Shown here piece by piece: positions 25,630-33,989 of a stretch of DNA of 64,000 bases. Source of the DNA: Neomegalonema sp. (GTDB lineage Bacteria; Pseudomonadota; Alphaproteobacteria; Rhodobacterales; Rhodobacteraceae); assembly GCF_028688855.1 (NCBI RefSeq), contig NZ_JAQTXI010000002.1:124001-188000 (forward strand). Reading direction: 5' to 3'. The first letter of the stretch is position 1; each line of letters begins with the position of its first letter. Both the position numbers and the translations under genes were made by a program. A model generated the notes under the pieces. It was given only the letters and a program-made list of their open reading frames with translations. It searched no databases and was not told the origin of the DNA.

Positions 25630-27231
25630 ATGAAGAAGCTCCTCTTCCTTCTGGTCCTGCTGGCCGCCGCCGGAGCGCTTTACGCCCTCTCCGGCCGCGC
25701 GCCGAAGCAGGAAGAGGCCTTGCGCATCCTCGCGGGCTCCGAGGCCGAGACCTTCAAGCCGCTGCTCGACGACTGGTCGCGGGAAAGCGGCGTGCGGGTG
25801 GATCTGGTCTCGCGCGGCTCGGTGGAGATCGCCCAGGCGCTCGGCGCGGGGCGCGCCATGGAGTTCGACGCCGTCTGGCCCGCCTCCTCGCTCTGGATCT
25901 CCTTCGGCGACGAATCCCGCGTGACGCGTCATGCGAAGTCCATCGCGCGCAGTCCGGTGGTCTTCGGGGTGCGGCGCTCCATCGCGCAGAAGCTCGGCTG
26001 GACCGGCGACCGCGAAATCCCGGTGGCGGAGATCGGCGCAGCCGTCTCCTCGGGCGAGATGCGGCTCGCCATGACCTCGGCGACGCAGTCCAATTCCGGC
26101 GCTTCGGCCTATTTCGGCTTCCTGCACGCCTTCGCGGGCGGGCCGGACCTCATCGAGACGAAGCATCTGCGCGACCCCGAGGTTCAGGAGCGGACGCGCG
26201 AATTCCTCGCGGGCGTGGACCGCTCCTCGGGCTCCTCGAACTGGCTGAAGGACAGCCTGATCGCCAGCTTCGACGCCTATGACTCCATGGTGAATTACGA
26301 GGCGCTGATCCTCGACGCCGACCGCCAGCTGACCGCGCGCGGCGCCGAGCCGCTGCATCTCGTCTATCCTGCGGACGGCCTCGCCATCGCCGACAGCACG
26401 CTCGCTTATGTGGATCGCGGCGACGCGGCCCAGGAAGCGCGCTTCCTCGCGCTTCAGGAGTTCCTGCTCTCCCCCGCGATTCAGAAACGCATCGTCGAGA
26501 CCGGATGGCGCGCGGGGCTGATCGGAGCCCAGGCGCCGGAGGGCGGAATCTGGCGGCGCGACTGGGGCGTGGATCCGGCGCGGGTGCTGTCGCCGATTCC
26601 CTTCCCTCAGGGCGAGGCGGTCGGCGAGGCCCTGCGGCTCTATCAGAGCGAACTCCGCAAACCCTCCCTGACGATCTGGCTCGCGGACGTCTCCGGCTCG
26701 ATGCAGGGCGAGCCTCTGGCGGAGCTGAAGCGGGCCATGACCATGGCGCTCGATCCGGAGCAGGCGGCCTTGTCGCTGCTCCAGCCTTCGGCGCGCGACG
26801 TGACCATCGTGATTCCCTTCGCCAGCGGCCCCGGCGCGCCTCTGGAGGCCGAGGGCGACGACCCCAAGGTGCTCGGGGCGCTGCTCTCCGAGGTGGAGGC
26901 CCTCGAGGCGGGCGGCTGAACCGATCTCTACGGAGCGCTGCTGGTGGCCTGGGGCCTCCTCGACGCCGCGGAGAAGGAGGGCTTGCTGAAGACCCATCTG
27001 CCCGCCGTGGTGGCCATGACCGACGGCGTCGCAGATCCGGCCAATGCGCCGGAGTTCATGCGCCTTCTGGCCGCCGGAGGGCTGGAGGCCAAGGCTCCGA
27101 TCCATTCCATCGCCTTCGGAAAGGCCGACCTCGCCCAGTTGAACGAACTCGCCCGGAAAACCGTGGGCCGCGTCTTCCGCGCCGACCGCGGGCTGACGGA
27201 GGCCTTGCGCAGCGTGAAGGGCTATAATTGA
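25630..27231 (+). pseudogene. substrate-binding + VWA domain protein, split by an in-frame TGA
   Basis: One reading frame of 534 codons, closed only by TGA at codon 430 (26917-26919). The N terminus is a signal or anchor segment. Residues ~30-300 are an extracellular solute-binding domain. Residues ~345-530 are a von Willebrand A domain with MIDAS residues DVSGS (353-357), TDLYGAL (431-437) and MTDG (463-466). The TGA sits directly before TDLYGAL, where related VWA domains read GGGTDLY. GGA to TGA is the simplest origin. Without readthrough the product lacks two of three MIDAS loops. The frame downstream is still clean and family-like, so the change is recent, a sequence error, or read through. 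It is followed by the XpaC-like gene with a TTGA overlap. Confidence 0.8.
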
Positions 27232-27830
27232 ACCAGGGTCTTCCAGATGGAGCGCGTCATGTTCTGGCCACGGCGGCGGCGGCGGCGGGCTTCCTCGGTC
27301 TTTATCTGGGGCTGAAGCTTTCGCCCTGGGCGGCTCTGGTTCTGGCGGCGGGGCTCTACGCCGGATTTCTGGCGCTCATCCCGACGCGCAAGGCGCCTTC
27401 GGAGATCTTCGTGGCCGATCACGTCTCGGCGGCCGATCTCCAGGAGGCGCGGCGCAAGCTCGGCGAGGCCTCGGAGCGTCTGCGGGCGGCCGCCTCGGGC
27501 GCCCTCCGCGTCGAGGATCGGGGACTCGCCGAATCCCTCGCGGGCCGGGTCGAGGAGCTGGAGCGCATCCTGAACGAAGACCCCTCCGATCTGCGCGCCT
27601 TGCGCCGCTTCATCGCGGTCTTCCTGCCGCGCATGGTCGAGAGCATGGAATCCTTCCTGCGGCTCGGACGCTCCGGAGATCCGGCGCTCGAATCGCGCAT
27701 TTCGGTTCTGCGCGAGCAGATCGCGGCCTATCCCGCCGCCGTCGACTCCCTGGGCCGGGCGGCCCTGAGCAAGGATCTCACCTTGCTCGAGGCCGAAGTC
27801 GAGGCCTTGTCCTTCCAGATCAGGCGCTGA
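27228..27830 (+). CDS. XpaC-like (5-bromo-4-chloroindolyl phosphate hydrolysis) membrane protein
   Basis: 200 residues from a TTG that overlaps the previous stop (TTGA). Two adjacent hydrophobic segments (~10-50) precede a helical, charged domain, as in the XpaC family (PF10112 type). The name comes from a Bacillus phenotype; no true phosphatase motif is visible. In other genomes the family is often beside TelA-type toxic-anion resistance genes, but no telA is in this window. No other in-frame start is better: the nearby ATGs are out of frame. Confidence 0.6.
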   Translation: MNQGLPDGARHVLATAAAAAGFLGLYLGLKLSPWAALVLAAGLYAGFLALIPTRKAPSEIFVADHVSAADLQEARRKLGEASERLRAAASGALRVEDRGLAESLAGRVEELERILNEDPSDLRALRRFIAVFLPRMVESMESFLRLGRSGDPALESRISVLREQIAAYPAAVDSLGRAALSKDLTLLEAEVEALSFQIRR

Positions 27831-27853
27831 CGCGGCGCGGAGGCTCTGTCATC

Positions 27854-28918
27854 ATGAAACGCACCCTTCTCGGCCTTTTCATCCTCGGCCTCGTGGCTGC
27901 GGCGACGGTCTTCCTGACCCAGCGGCGCGGCCCGGAGCCTCTGGCGGTCTCGATGGTCTACGGCGGCGAGAAGACGGCCTTTCTGGAGAATCCCCGGCTG
28001 AAGGAGATCCTCGCGAAGGAAGGCGTGACGCTGTCGCTGCAGAGGGCGGGCTCCATCGAGATGGCCACCACCCTGGACGTGGCCGGCAAGGACTGCATCT
28101 GGCCTTCGAGCGCCGTGGCGGCGGAGATCGCGCGTCTGTCGGGCAAGCGCCCCGTGGCGGTGGAGACGATCTTCTCCTCGCCCATCGTGCTCTTCGCCTG
28201 GGACGAGGCGGCGACGGCCCTGACCTCCGCCGGACTGGTCGAGGAGCGCGGCGGCTTCCTCTACGGCGACACGGTCGCCATCGTCGGGAGGATCATGGAG
28301 GGCGCCCGCTGGCGCGAGGACTTCAAGCTGCCGATCTTCGGGCCTTTCCGGGTTCTCTCGACGGATCCGGCCATTTCGAATTCGGGGAATCTCTGGGCGG
28401 GCCTGCTGGCCATCGGCATGAACGGCGGCGAGCCGCCCGACCGCGAGCGCATGCGCGCGCTGACTCCGGCGATCAAGGCCTATTTCGACGCCATGGGCTA
28501 CATGGAGACGTCCTCCGGCCCGATGTTCGAGGGGTTCCTGACCCAGGGGATGGGCGCGCGGCCCCTGATCTCGGGCTACGAGAATCAGCTCGTGGAGTTC
28601 GTGGCGCAGAACGCCGACGCCGCCGATCTGATCCGCGCGCGGATCCGGGTGATCTATCCGGAGCCGACGGTCTTCGCCTCGCATCCCATGATCGCGATGA
28701 CGCCCGCCTGTCAGCGGCTGATCGGAATCCTGCGGAGCAAGGAGGTCCAGGACGTCGCCTGGTCGGATCACGGCTTCCGCACGGGCCTGATCGGCGTGAC
28801 GAACGATCCGGCGGCCTTGCGGCTCGCGCGCCTGCCCGAGACCATCACGGCCGTCGCGCCCATGCCCTCGGCGGAGGCGACGCTCGATCTCGTCGAGGCC
28901 CTGCGCCACGCGCCCTGA
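27854..28918 (+). CDS. extracellular solute-binding protein, orphan
   Basis: 354 residues. An N-terminal hydrophobic helix (LLGLFILGLVAAATVFL) acts as a signal or anchor with no obvious cleavage box, so it may stay membrane-tethered. The body is of solute-binding type: VYGGEKTAF, CIWPSSAVAAE, LSTDPAISNSGN and HPMIAMTPACQRLI. The DP-x-SNSG segment parallels ATQSNSGAS in the SBP-VWA protein at 25630, so the two binding domains are probably related. No permease gene is nearby; together with the VWA and XpaC-like proteins it may form a membrane complex rather than a transporter. Confidence 0.75.
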   Translation: MKRTLLGLFILGLVAAATVFLTQRRGPEPLAVSMVYGGEKTAFLENPRLKEILAKEGVTLSLQRAGSIEMATTLDVAGKDCIWPSSAVAAEIARLSGKRPVAVETIFSSPIVLFAWDEAATALTSAGLVEERGGFLYGDTVAIVGRIMEGARWREDFKLPIFGPFRVLSTDPAISNSGNLWAGLLAIGMNGGEPPDRERMRALTPAIKAYFDAMGYMETSSGPMFEGFLTQGMGARPLISGYENQLVEFVAQNADAADLIRARIRVIYPEPTVFASHPMIAMTPACQRLIGILRSKEVQDVAWSDHGFRTGLIGVTNDPAALRLARLPETITAVAPMPSAEATLDLVEALRHAP

Positions 28919-28946
28919 AGCGCCCTCCCGCGCAGCCGCGCCGGAC

Positions 28947-28972
28947 GACGACGCCCCCTCCGGAGCGTCGTC
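28947..28972. terminator. hairpin between convergent genes
   Basis: GACGACGC and GCGTCGTC arms with a 10-base loop lie between two convergent stops, so the element could serve both strands. No T run. Confidence 0.5.
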
Positions 28973-28987
28973 CCGCCTGCGCGCTCC

Positions 28988-30316
28988 TCAGGCCTCCTGA
29001 AGCCCGAGATTGCCGCGCAAGGTGTTGTGGGCGTAGTCCTGATGATAGACCCCCCGACGCTGAAGCTCGGGGATCAGGTGGTCGGTGATCGCCGAGAGCC
29101 CCAGATCATATTTCAGCGTGAAGGCGAGGATGTTGAAGCCGTCGGCGGCGCCGCGCTCGTATCTCTCCTGGAGCTGGTCGGCGACGTTCTCCACCGAGCC
29201 GATGGGGAACCAGTGCCCCGCTCCGCTGCTGTGATAGATGATGAGGTCGCGCACCGTGCGGACCTGGCCGCTCTCGATCAGCTTGCGGAAGACGCCGAAC
29301 CGCGACTGACGCCCCTGGATGGCTTCGGTCTGCGGCAGCTTGTCCAGAGGAATCGGCGCGTCCAGATCCACGCCTTCGAGGTCGATTCCGCCGAACTGCC
29401 CCGCGAGCGACTGGCGTCCTTCCTCGAAATCGATGGTCTCGATCATCTTCTCCCAGTGACGGCGCGCCTCCTCGTCGGTCGAGCCGATGACAGGGGCCAC
29501 GCCGGGCAGAACCTTGATCCGCTCCGGCGAGCGGCCATGCGCCTGCGCGAGGGTCTTGTAGTCGCGCAGCACCCGGATCGAGGGCTCGATCTCGGTCAGG
29601 CCGGTGGTGAAGATCACGTCCGCCACGCGGGCGCCCAGCTCCTTGCCCTTGGGCGAGGAGCCCGCCTGAGCCAGGATCGGCCTGTCCTGAGGGCTGCGCG
29701 AGAGGTTCAGCGGCCCCTCGACGGCGTAATGTTCGCTGCGCCAGTCGATGCGGCGGACCTTGTCGGGGGCGACGATCTGGCGGCCTTCGCCGTCATAGCT
29801 GACGGCGTCGGGATCCCAGCTCTCCCAGAGGGCGCGCACCACCTCGGCGAATTCCGAGGCGATGGCGTAGCGGTCGTCATGAGCGGGCAGCTCCTTGCCG
29901 AAGTTGCGCTCTCCGGCGGAGGAGGTGACGAGGTTCCAGCCCGCCCTTCCGCCCGAGATGTGGTCCAGCGAGAGGATCTGCCGCGCGACGTTGTAGGGTT
30001 CGGTGAAGCTGGTGGAGACCGAGGCCACCAGCCCGATATGCGAGGTCCGGGTGGCCAGGGCGCTGAGCAGCGTCACCGGCTCCAGGCCCGGCCTCGGGGC
30101 CTTCTCGCTGGCGACGAGGGAATCCGCCAGAAAGATCGTGTGGATCTTGCCCGCCTCGGCCTGCTTCGCCTGCTCGATGTACAGGGAGATGTCGGTGAGA
30201 TCGTCGTTGCGCCCGTGCGTCCCGGATTTGCGCGCCTGACCCGTGCCGCCCAGCAGCAGGCCCAGCACGAAACCTTCGCCGCGTCCGCTGCTGCGTCCGC
30301 TCCATGTATCCGCCAT
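28988..30316 (-). CDS. LLM flavin monooxygenase, NtaA/SnaA/DszA type
   Basis: 442 residues. An N-terminal catalytic barrel of the luciferase-like family has [18 protein letters not shown], the hallmark of the NtaA/SnaA/DszA subgroup, followed by PILAQAGSSPKG. This subgroup uses FMNH2 and O2 to oxidise chelates (NTA, EDTA), sulfones or S-alkyl cysteines; the substrate here is unknown. It is the last gene of a leftward operon whose first three genes encode a FecBCDE-like importer (11-base gap), so its substrate is probably what that importer brings in. Confidence 0.88.
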   Translation of the reverse strand: MADTWSGRSSGRGEGFVLGLLLGGTGQARKSGTHGRNDDLTDISLYIEQAKQAEAGKIHTIFLADSLVASEKAPRPGLEPVTLLSALATRTSHIGLVASVSTSFTEPYNVARQILSLDHISGGRAGWNLVTSSAGERNFGKELPAHDDRYAIASEFAEVVRALWESWDPDAVSYDGEGRQIVAPDKVRRIDWRSEHYAVEGPLNLSRSPQDRPILAQAGSSPKGKELGARVADVIFTTGLTEIEPSIRVLRDYKTLAQAHGRSPERIKVLPGVAPVIGSTDEEARRHWEKMIETIDFEEGRQSLAGQFGGIDLEGVDLDAPIPLDKLPQTEAIQGRQSRFGVFRKLIESGQVRTVRDLIIYHSSGAGHWFPIGSVENVADQLQERYERGAADGFNILAFTLKYDLGLSAITDHLIPELQRRGVYHQDYAHNTLRGNLGLQEA

Positions 30317-30327
30317 GACCGGATTCC

Positions 30328-31194
30328 TTACGCGTAAGAGGTTTGCGCGAAACGCGCCGTCGCCGCGGCGGGGGCCGGGCGCAGGGGAAAGGGGATGGCC
30401 TCGACCGGAGCGAAGGACTCCGGAGCCTCCTCCTCCAGCGGATGGACCTGGACGAAGCCGCGATGATGCGCGAGCTCCACCTCCACGCCGTAGACCTTGC
30501 GGATCAGTTCGGGCGAATAGACCTCCGCCGGACGCCCCGCCGCCAGCACCTCGCCCTGATGCAGGAAGACCACCCGATCCGTGAAGCGCGCCGCCTGGTT
30601 CAGGTCGTGGATCGAGACGATCACCGCCACGTTGCGCTCGCGGGCGATCTTGCGCAGCACGTTCAGCGTCTGCCACTGGTAGCGGATGTCGAGCGCGCTG
30701 GTGGGTTCGTCCAGCAGCAGCACCTGCGGATCCTGCGCCAGAGCCCGGGCGATCAGCACGCGTTGTCCCTGGCCGCCGGACAGCTCCGTGACGGCGCGTT
30801 CGCCCAGCTCCTCCAGCCCCACGAGGCGCATGGCCTCCTCGACATGCCGCCAATCCTCTTCGCGGGGATGGGCGCCGAAATAGGGCGTGCGGCCCAGAAG
30901 CACCGCCTCGCGGATGTCCAGCGAGAAGGACAGCCCGATGCTCTGGGGCACATAGGCGACGATCTTCGCCAGCTCGCGCCGGGGCAGGCTGGAGAGATCG
31001 GTCCTCCCCTCCCAGGAGATCGAGCCGGCGCCATGCCGGTTGATCCCGGCGATGGCCTTGATCAGCGTGGACTTGCCCGCTCCGTTGGAGCCCAGAAGCC
31101 CGACGACCTCGCCTCTGGCGACGTCGAGGCTGGCCTGTCTGATGATGGTCTTCTTGCCGTATCCCACGACAAGCGAGGAGATGCTCAGGGTCAT
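30328..31194 (-). CDS. FecE/BtuD-like ABC transporter ATPase
   Basis: 288 residues. Walker A GSNGAGKST, Q-loop YVPQ, signature LSGGQGQR, Walker B VLLLDEPTSALD and the switch histidine in VSIHDLNQ are all present. The family imports ferric siderophores, haem or cobalamin. The C-terminal ~45 residues are an unconserved Pro/Ala tail. It overlaps the permease gene by ATGA-type coupling (31191-31194). Confidence 0.92.
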   Translation of the reverse strand: MTLSISSLVVGYGKKTIIRQASLDVARGEVVGLLGSNGAGKSTLIKAIAGINRHGAGSISWEGRTDLSSLPRRELAKIVAYVPQSIGLSFSLDIREAVLLGRTPYFGAHPREEDWRHVEEAMRLVGLEELGERAVTELSGGQGQRVLIARALAQDPQVLLLDEPTSALDIRYQWQTLNVLRKIARERNVAVIVSIHDLNQAARFTDRVVFLHQGEVLAAGRPAEVYSPELIRKVYGVEVELAHHRGFVQVHPLEEEAPESFAPVEAIPFPLRPAPAAATARFAQTSYA

Positions 31195-32288
31195 TCTACA
31201 GCCTTCTGACGCGTGATGATGAGGTAGAGGAAGATCGGAGCCCCCACGAGGGCGTCGATGATGCCCACCGGAATGACTCCCGGCGCGATGACCAGCCGAC
31301 CCAGCGAATCCGCCACGATCAGCAGGAGCGCCCCCGTGATCGCGGAGAAGGGAATGAGGAACCGATGGTTCGCCCCCACCACCAGACGCGCGATATGCGG
31401 CGCCACCAGACCCACGAAGCCGATGATCCCGGTGAAGGCGATGGTCACGGCGGTGAGCGTGGCGGCGATGGCGATGCACTCCAGCCGCACCCGCGAGACC
31501 GGAACCCCGAGGCTCTTGGCGGGATCGTCCCCGGCGAAGGCGATGGCGTTGATCACGCCGCTGCGCAGCCGGACATAGGGAAAGACCGCCACCACAAGCG
31601 CCAGAAGCACGAGCACCTGATACCAGGCGGAGTTGTTCACCGAGCCCCAGGTCCAGCGCACGATGGCGGCCAGAACCTCGTCTTCGGCGAAATACTGGAT
31701 GCAGGCCGTCAGGGCTCCGAAGAGCTGGGACAGGGCGATCCCGACCAGAATCAGCGTGGTGGGGTTCAGGTTGCGCGCCGAGGCCAGAGTCAGCACCAGC
31801 GCGGTGTTGAGGAAGGCGAAGAACAGCGCTCCCACCACCAGAGGCGCCGGACCGCCATGCACCGAGCCTCCGAAGAGGACGATGGCGATGGAGGCGCCGA
31901 AAGCCGCCGCCGGAGCGATGCCCAGCGTATAGGGGCTGACCAGAGGATTGCGCAGCAAGCCCTGAAACAGCACCCCCGCGACGGCCAGAGCCGCCCCGCC
32001 CAGAACGGCGAGCGCCACGCGCGGCACCCGCAATTCCCAGATGATGTTGTGCGCCTGAAGCTGGGCGCGGTCCGTGGGGGGATTCGAGGTCAGCTTCGAC
32101 CACAGGATCTGGAGGACGTCGGAGAAGCCCACTCCGGAGTTTCCCACCCGCACCCCGGTGATCGCGGCGAAGACCACGGCCGCCAGTCCCAGCGCGATGG
32201 CCGCGTTCTGGAAGGCGTAGCGGTCGCGTCGGGGCGGGGCCGCGAGGCGCGGACCTCCCGCCCGACCGGTTCCGGCGGAACTCGTCAT
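31191..32288 (-). CDS. FecCD-family ABC transporter permease
   Basis: 365 residues with nine or ten membrane helices. Family landmarks are LRVPRVALAVLGGAALAVAG near the start and GFVGLVAPHIAR near the C terminus, the ATPase-contacting part. The ATG before TSSAGTGRAGG is chosen because it overlaps the upstream stop by four bases; longer frames are Arg/Pro-rich. One permease gene is present, so the transporter is presumably a homodimer. Confidence 0.92.
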   Translation of the reverse strand: MTSSAGTGRAGGPRLAAPPRRDRYAFQNAAIALGLAAVVFAAITGVRVGNSGVGFSDVLQILWSKLTSNPPTDRAQLQAHNIIWELRVPRVALAVLGGAALAVAGVLFQGLLRNPLVSPYTLGIAPAAAFGASIAIVLFGGSVHGGPAPLVVGALFFAFLNTALVLTLASARNLNPTTLILVGIALSQLFGALTACIQYFAEDEVLAAIVRWTWGSVNNSAWYQVLVLLALVVAVFPYVRLRSGVINAIAFAGDDPAKSLGVPVSRVRLECIAIAATLTAVTIAFTGIIGFVGLVAPHIARLVVGANHRFLIPFSAITGALLLIVADSLGRLVIAPGVIPVGIIDALVGAPIFLYLIITRQKAVE

Positions 32289-33433
32289 CGCAGGGCTCCG
32301 GCCTGAATGGCGGGGGCCGGCTGGCCGATGCGGTGGACGTAATCCGAAACCGGACGCGCCTCCACGCCTTGCAGCTCGAGCCACTGGGCGAAGAGCGCGT
32401 CCACGTCCACATCCGCGAATTTCTCGGGATAGAGCCAGGTGGCCAGGATCAGCGCGCCATATTGCTTGCCCAGCGCCGAGTAGAAGAAATTGTTGACGAC
32501 GTAGACTTCGCCGTCCTCGACGGCCTTGATGCCGCTCCAGCCCGGACGCTCCGCGACCCGGCGCGCCTGAGCCTCGGCCAGTTCGCGGCTCCAGCCCTGA
32601 TAGCCCTGGACCTGGCCGTCGACGCCCAGATGCACGATGACGTCCGGATCGCGGGTGATGACCTCCACCGGATCGACCGTATATTGATGCACCGAGGCGC
32701 TGCTCGAATCTCCGATGTTCACATCCTTGAAGATGTTGATTCCGCCGCCCAGCAGGATGGTGTCATGCCAGCCCGAGCCCGCCACCACCGTGACGGCGGC
32801 GGCGTTGTTCTCGAAGAAGACCGTCTTGCGCTCCACATCCTTCAGACGCTCGGTCAGCAGGGTTTCGATCTCGTCGTAGAGGCCCGCCAGACGCGCCGCG
32901 CCCTCCTCCTTGCCGAAGATGACGCCGATGTTGGGCAGTTGCGCGCGCAGGACCTTCGGATCCCAGACGCTGGCCACCACCACCTTGACGCCGAAAGGCT
33001 CCAGCTTGCGCACGGCCTCCTGCCAGGGGGAGTTGCGGCGGCCGAAATAGACTTCGGCGCCGGAGGCCACGATGGCCTCCCAATTGGGCTCGTTGTAATG
33101 GCCGACGTCGGGCAGCCCCGCCAGATTGGCGAAATATGCGCGGTTGGGCTCGGATTTCTCCGGATTCGACGATTGGTCGATGGCGACGATCGTATCCAGC
33201 GCCCCGATGGCGCGGGTGATCTCGGCCTGATACCAGAGATCCGGATAGACCGCCCGGATCGGCGTGCGCAGGGTCACTTCGCGGCCCAGTTCGTCGATGA
33301 TGATCGTCTCGGGGCGGTCGTCCTCTTCGGCCAGAGCGGGGGCCGCGCCCCCTCCGGCGAGCAGCGCCGAGCAGCTGAGCGCCAGAAGCAGTCTTTTGCC
33401 GAGACCCAGGTCTCGCCGGGTGGTGGAGATCAT
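32285..33433 (-). CDS. FecB/FepB-like metal-chelate binding protein
   Basis: 382 residues with a basic start and a signal peptide ending ALA-EEDDRP. The body follows the iron-complex binding (TroA-superfamily) plan: IIDELGREVTLRTPIRAVYP, then WEAIVASGAEVYFGRR, and DPDVIVHLG. It is the first gene of the importer operon. Upstream lies a long AT-rich region with two conserved blocks also found before the flavin reductase gene, suggesting shared control. Whether the ligand is a siderophore, another chelate or an organosulfur compound cannot be told. Confidence 0.85.
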   Translation of the reverse strand: MISTTRRDLGLGKRLLLALSCSALLAGGGAAPALAEEDDRPETIIIDELGREVTLRTPIRAVYPDLWYQAEITRAIGALDTIVAIDQSSNPEKSEPNRAYFANLAGLPDVGHYNEPNWEAIVASGAEVYFGRRNSPWQEAVRKLEPFGVKVVVASVWDPKVLRAQLPNIGVIFGKEEGAARLAGLYDEIETLLTERLKDVERKTVFFENNAAAVTVVAGSGWHDTILLGGGINIFKDVNIGDSSSASVHQYTVDPVEVITRDPDVIVHLGVDGQVQGYQGWSRELAEAQARRVAERPGWSGIKAVEDGEVYVVNNFFYSALGKQYGALILATWLYPEKFADVDVDALFAQWLELQGVEARPVSDYVHRIGQPAPAIQAGALR

Positions 33434-33616
33434 GATGTCAATATCCCTGTCTTCTGCATCCTGCGGAGGCGATGGGCTTGGGTTCGGGCGTCCTCCGGGG
33501 CTCCGGCGCGGCGCCGAGGGCCTGGCCGGTCCCTCCGGTTCTGGCGGAGGGGAGATCCGGAGCTTCCGGAAGACCCGCTCTGAACTCCCTGACATGAAAT
33601 ATTCACTCCGGGAGAT

Positions 33617-33657
33617 CGTCCAATAATTAGAAATGATTTTCTTATTTATTCAGATCA
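33617..33657. promoter_or_regulatory. conserved upstream block 1, copy A
   Basis: It begins CGTCCAATAATTAGAAATGA and continues through TTTTCTTAT; nearly the same run is at 40570. The sequence is AT-rich with ATT-AGAA half-sites. Likely a promoter and operator for the leftward importer operon. Confidence 0.6.
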
Positions 33658-33835
33658 CGAAAGATGAATTCAGAATACAAGGACGCGACGCCCGGGAATA
33701 TGTCCCGTTCGCTCTGTGAATTTCATCCGTTTTTCTGAAGATCATGTCCCGCCGGACCCCGGATCGGACATGCGCGCTCCGGAGATCCGCAGGACAGGGT
33801 CCGGGAAGCGTCGAGAGGAAGTCTATCGGGACTCA

Positions 33836-33898
33836 GGCGAAAAGAGAATGACCTGTCTTTCTATTTTTCGTCAGATCCATAGACGGATTCGAGATGGA
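33836..33898. repeat. conserved upstream block 2, copy A
   Basis: 63 bases that match 40787-40849 with about four differences. It includes the imperfect palindrome GAATGAC-CT-GTCTTTC at 33846-33861, a T run and ATCCATAGACGGATTCGAGA. Confidence 0.8.
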
Positions 33899-33989
33899 TG
33901 TCCCATGCGCGCGGCGCGAATCCGGGGGTCTCCGCGTCGGGACGGCAGTCCCGGCCCGGAGCCGCAAGGCTTCCGCCCCGCGCAGCCTC

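Larger units (their letters stand above)
33434..33989. other. 556-base intergenic region upstream of the importer operon
   Basis: No gene is called. It is much AT-richer than its surroundings and contains two blocks (33617-33657 and 33836-33898) that recur at 40570-40610 and 40787-40849 with almost the same spacing (219 versus 217 bases). It should hold the importer promoter. Confidence 0.65.

Noticed and set aside
26917..26960. TGA as selenocysteine
   Set aside because: The family position is glycine, not cysteine, and I see no convincing SECIS stem just downstream.
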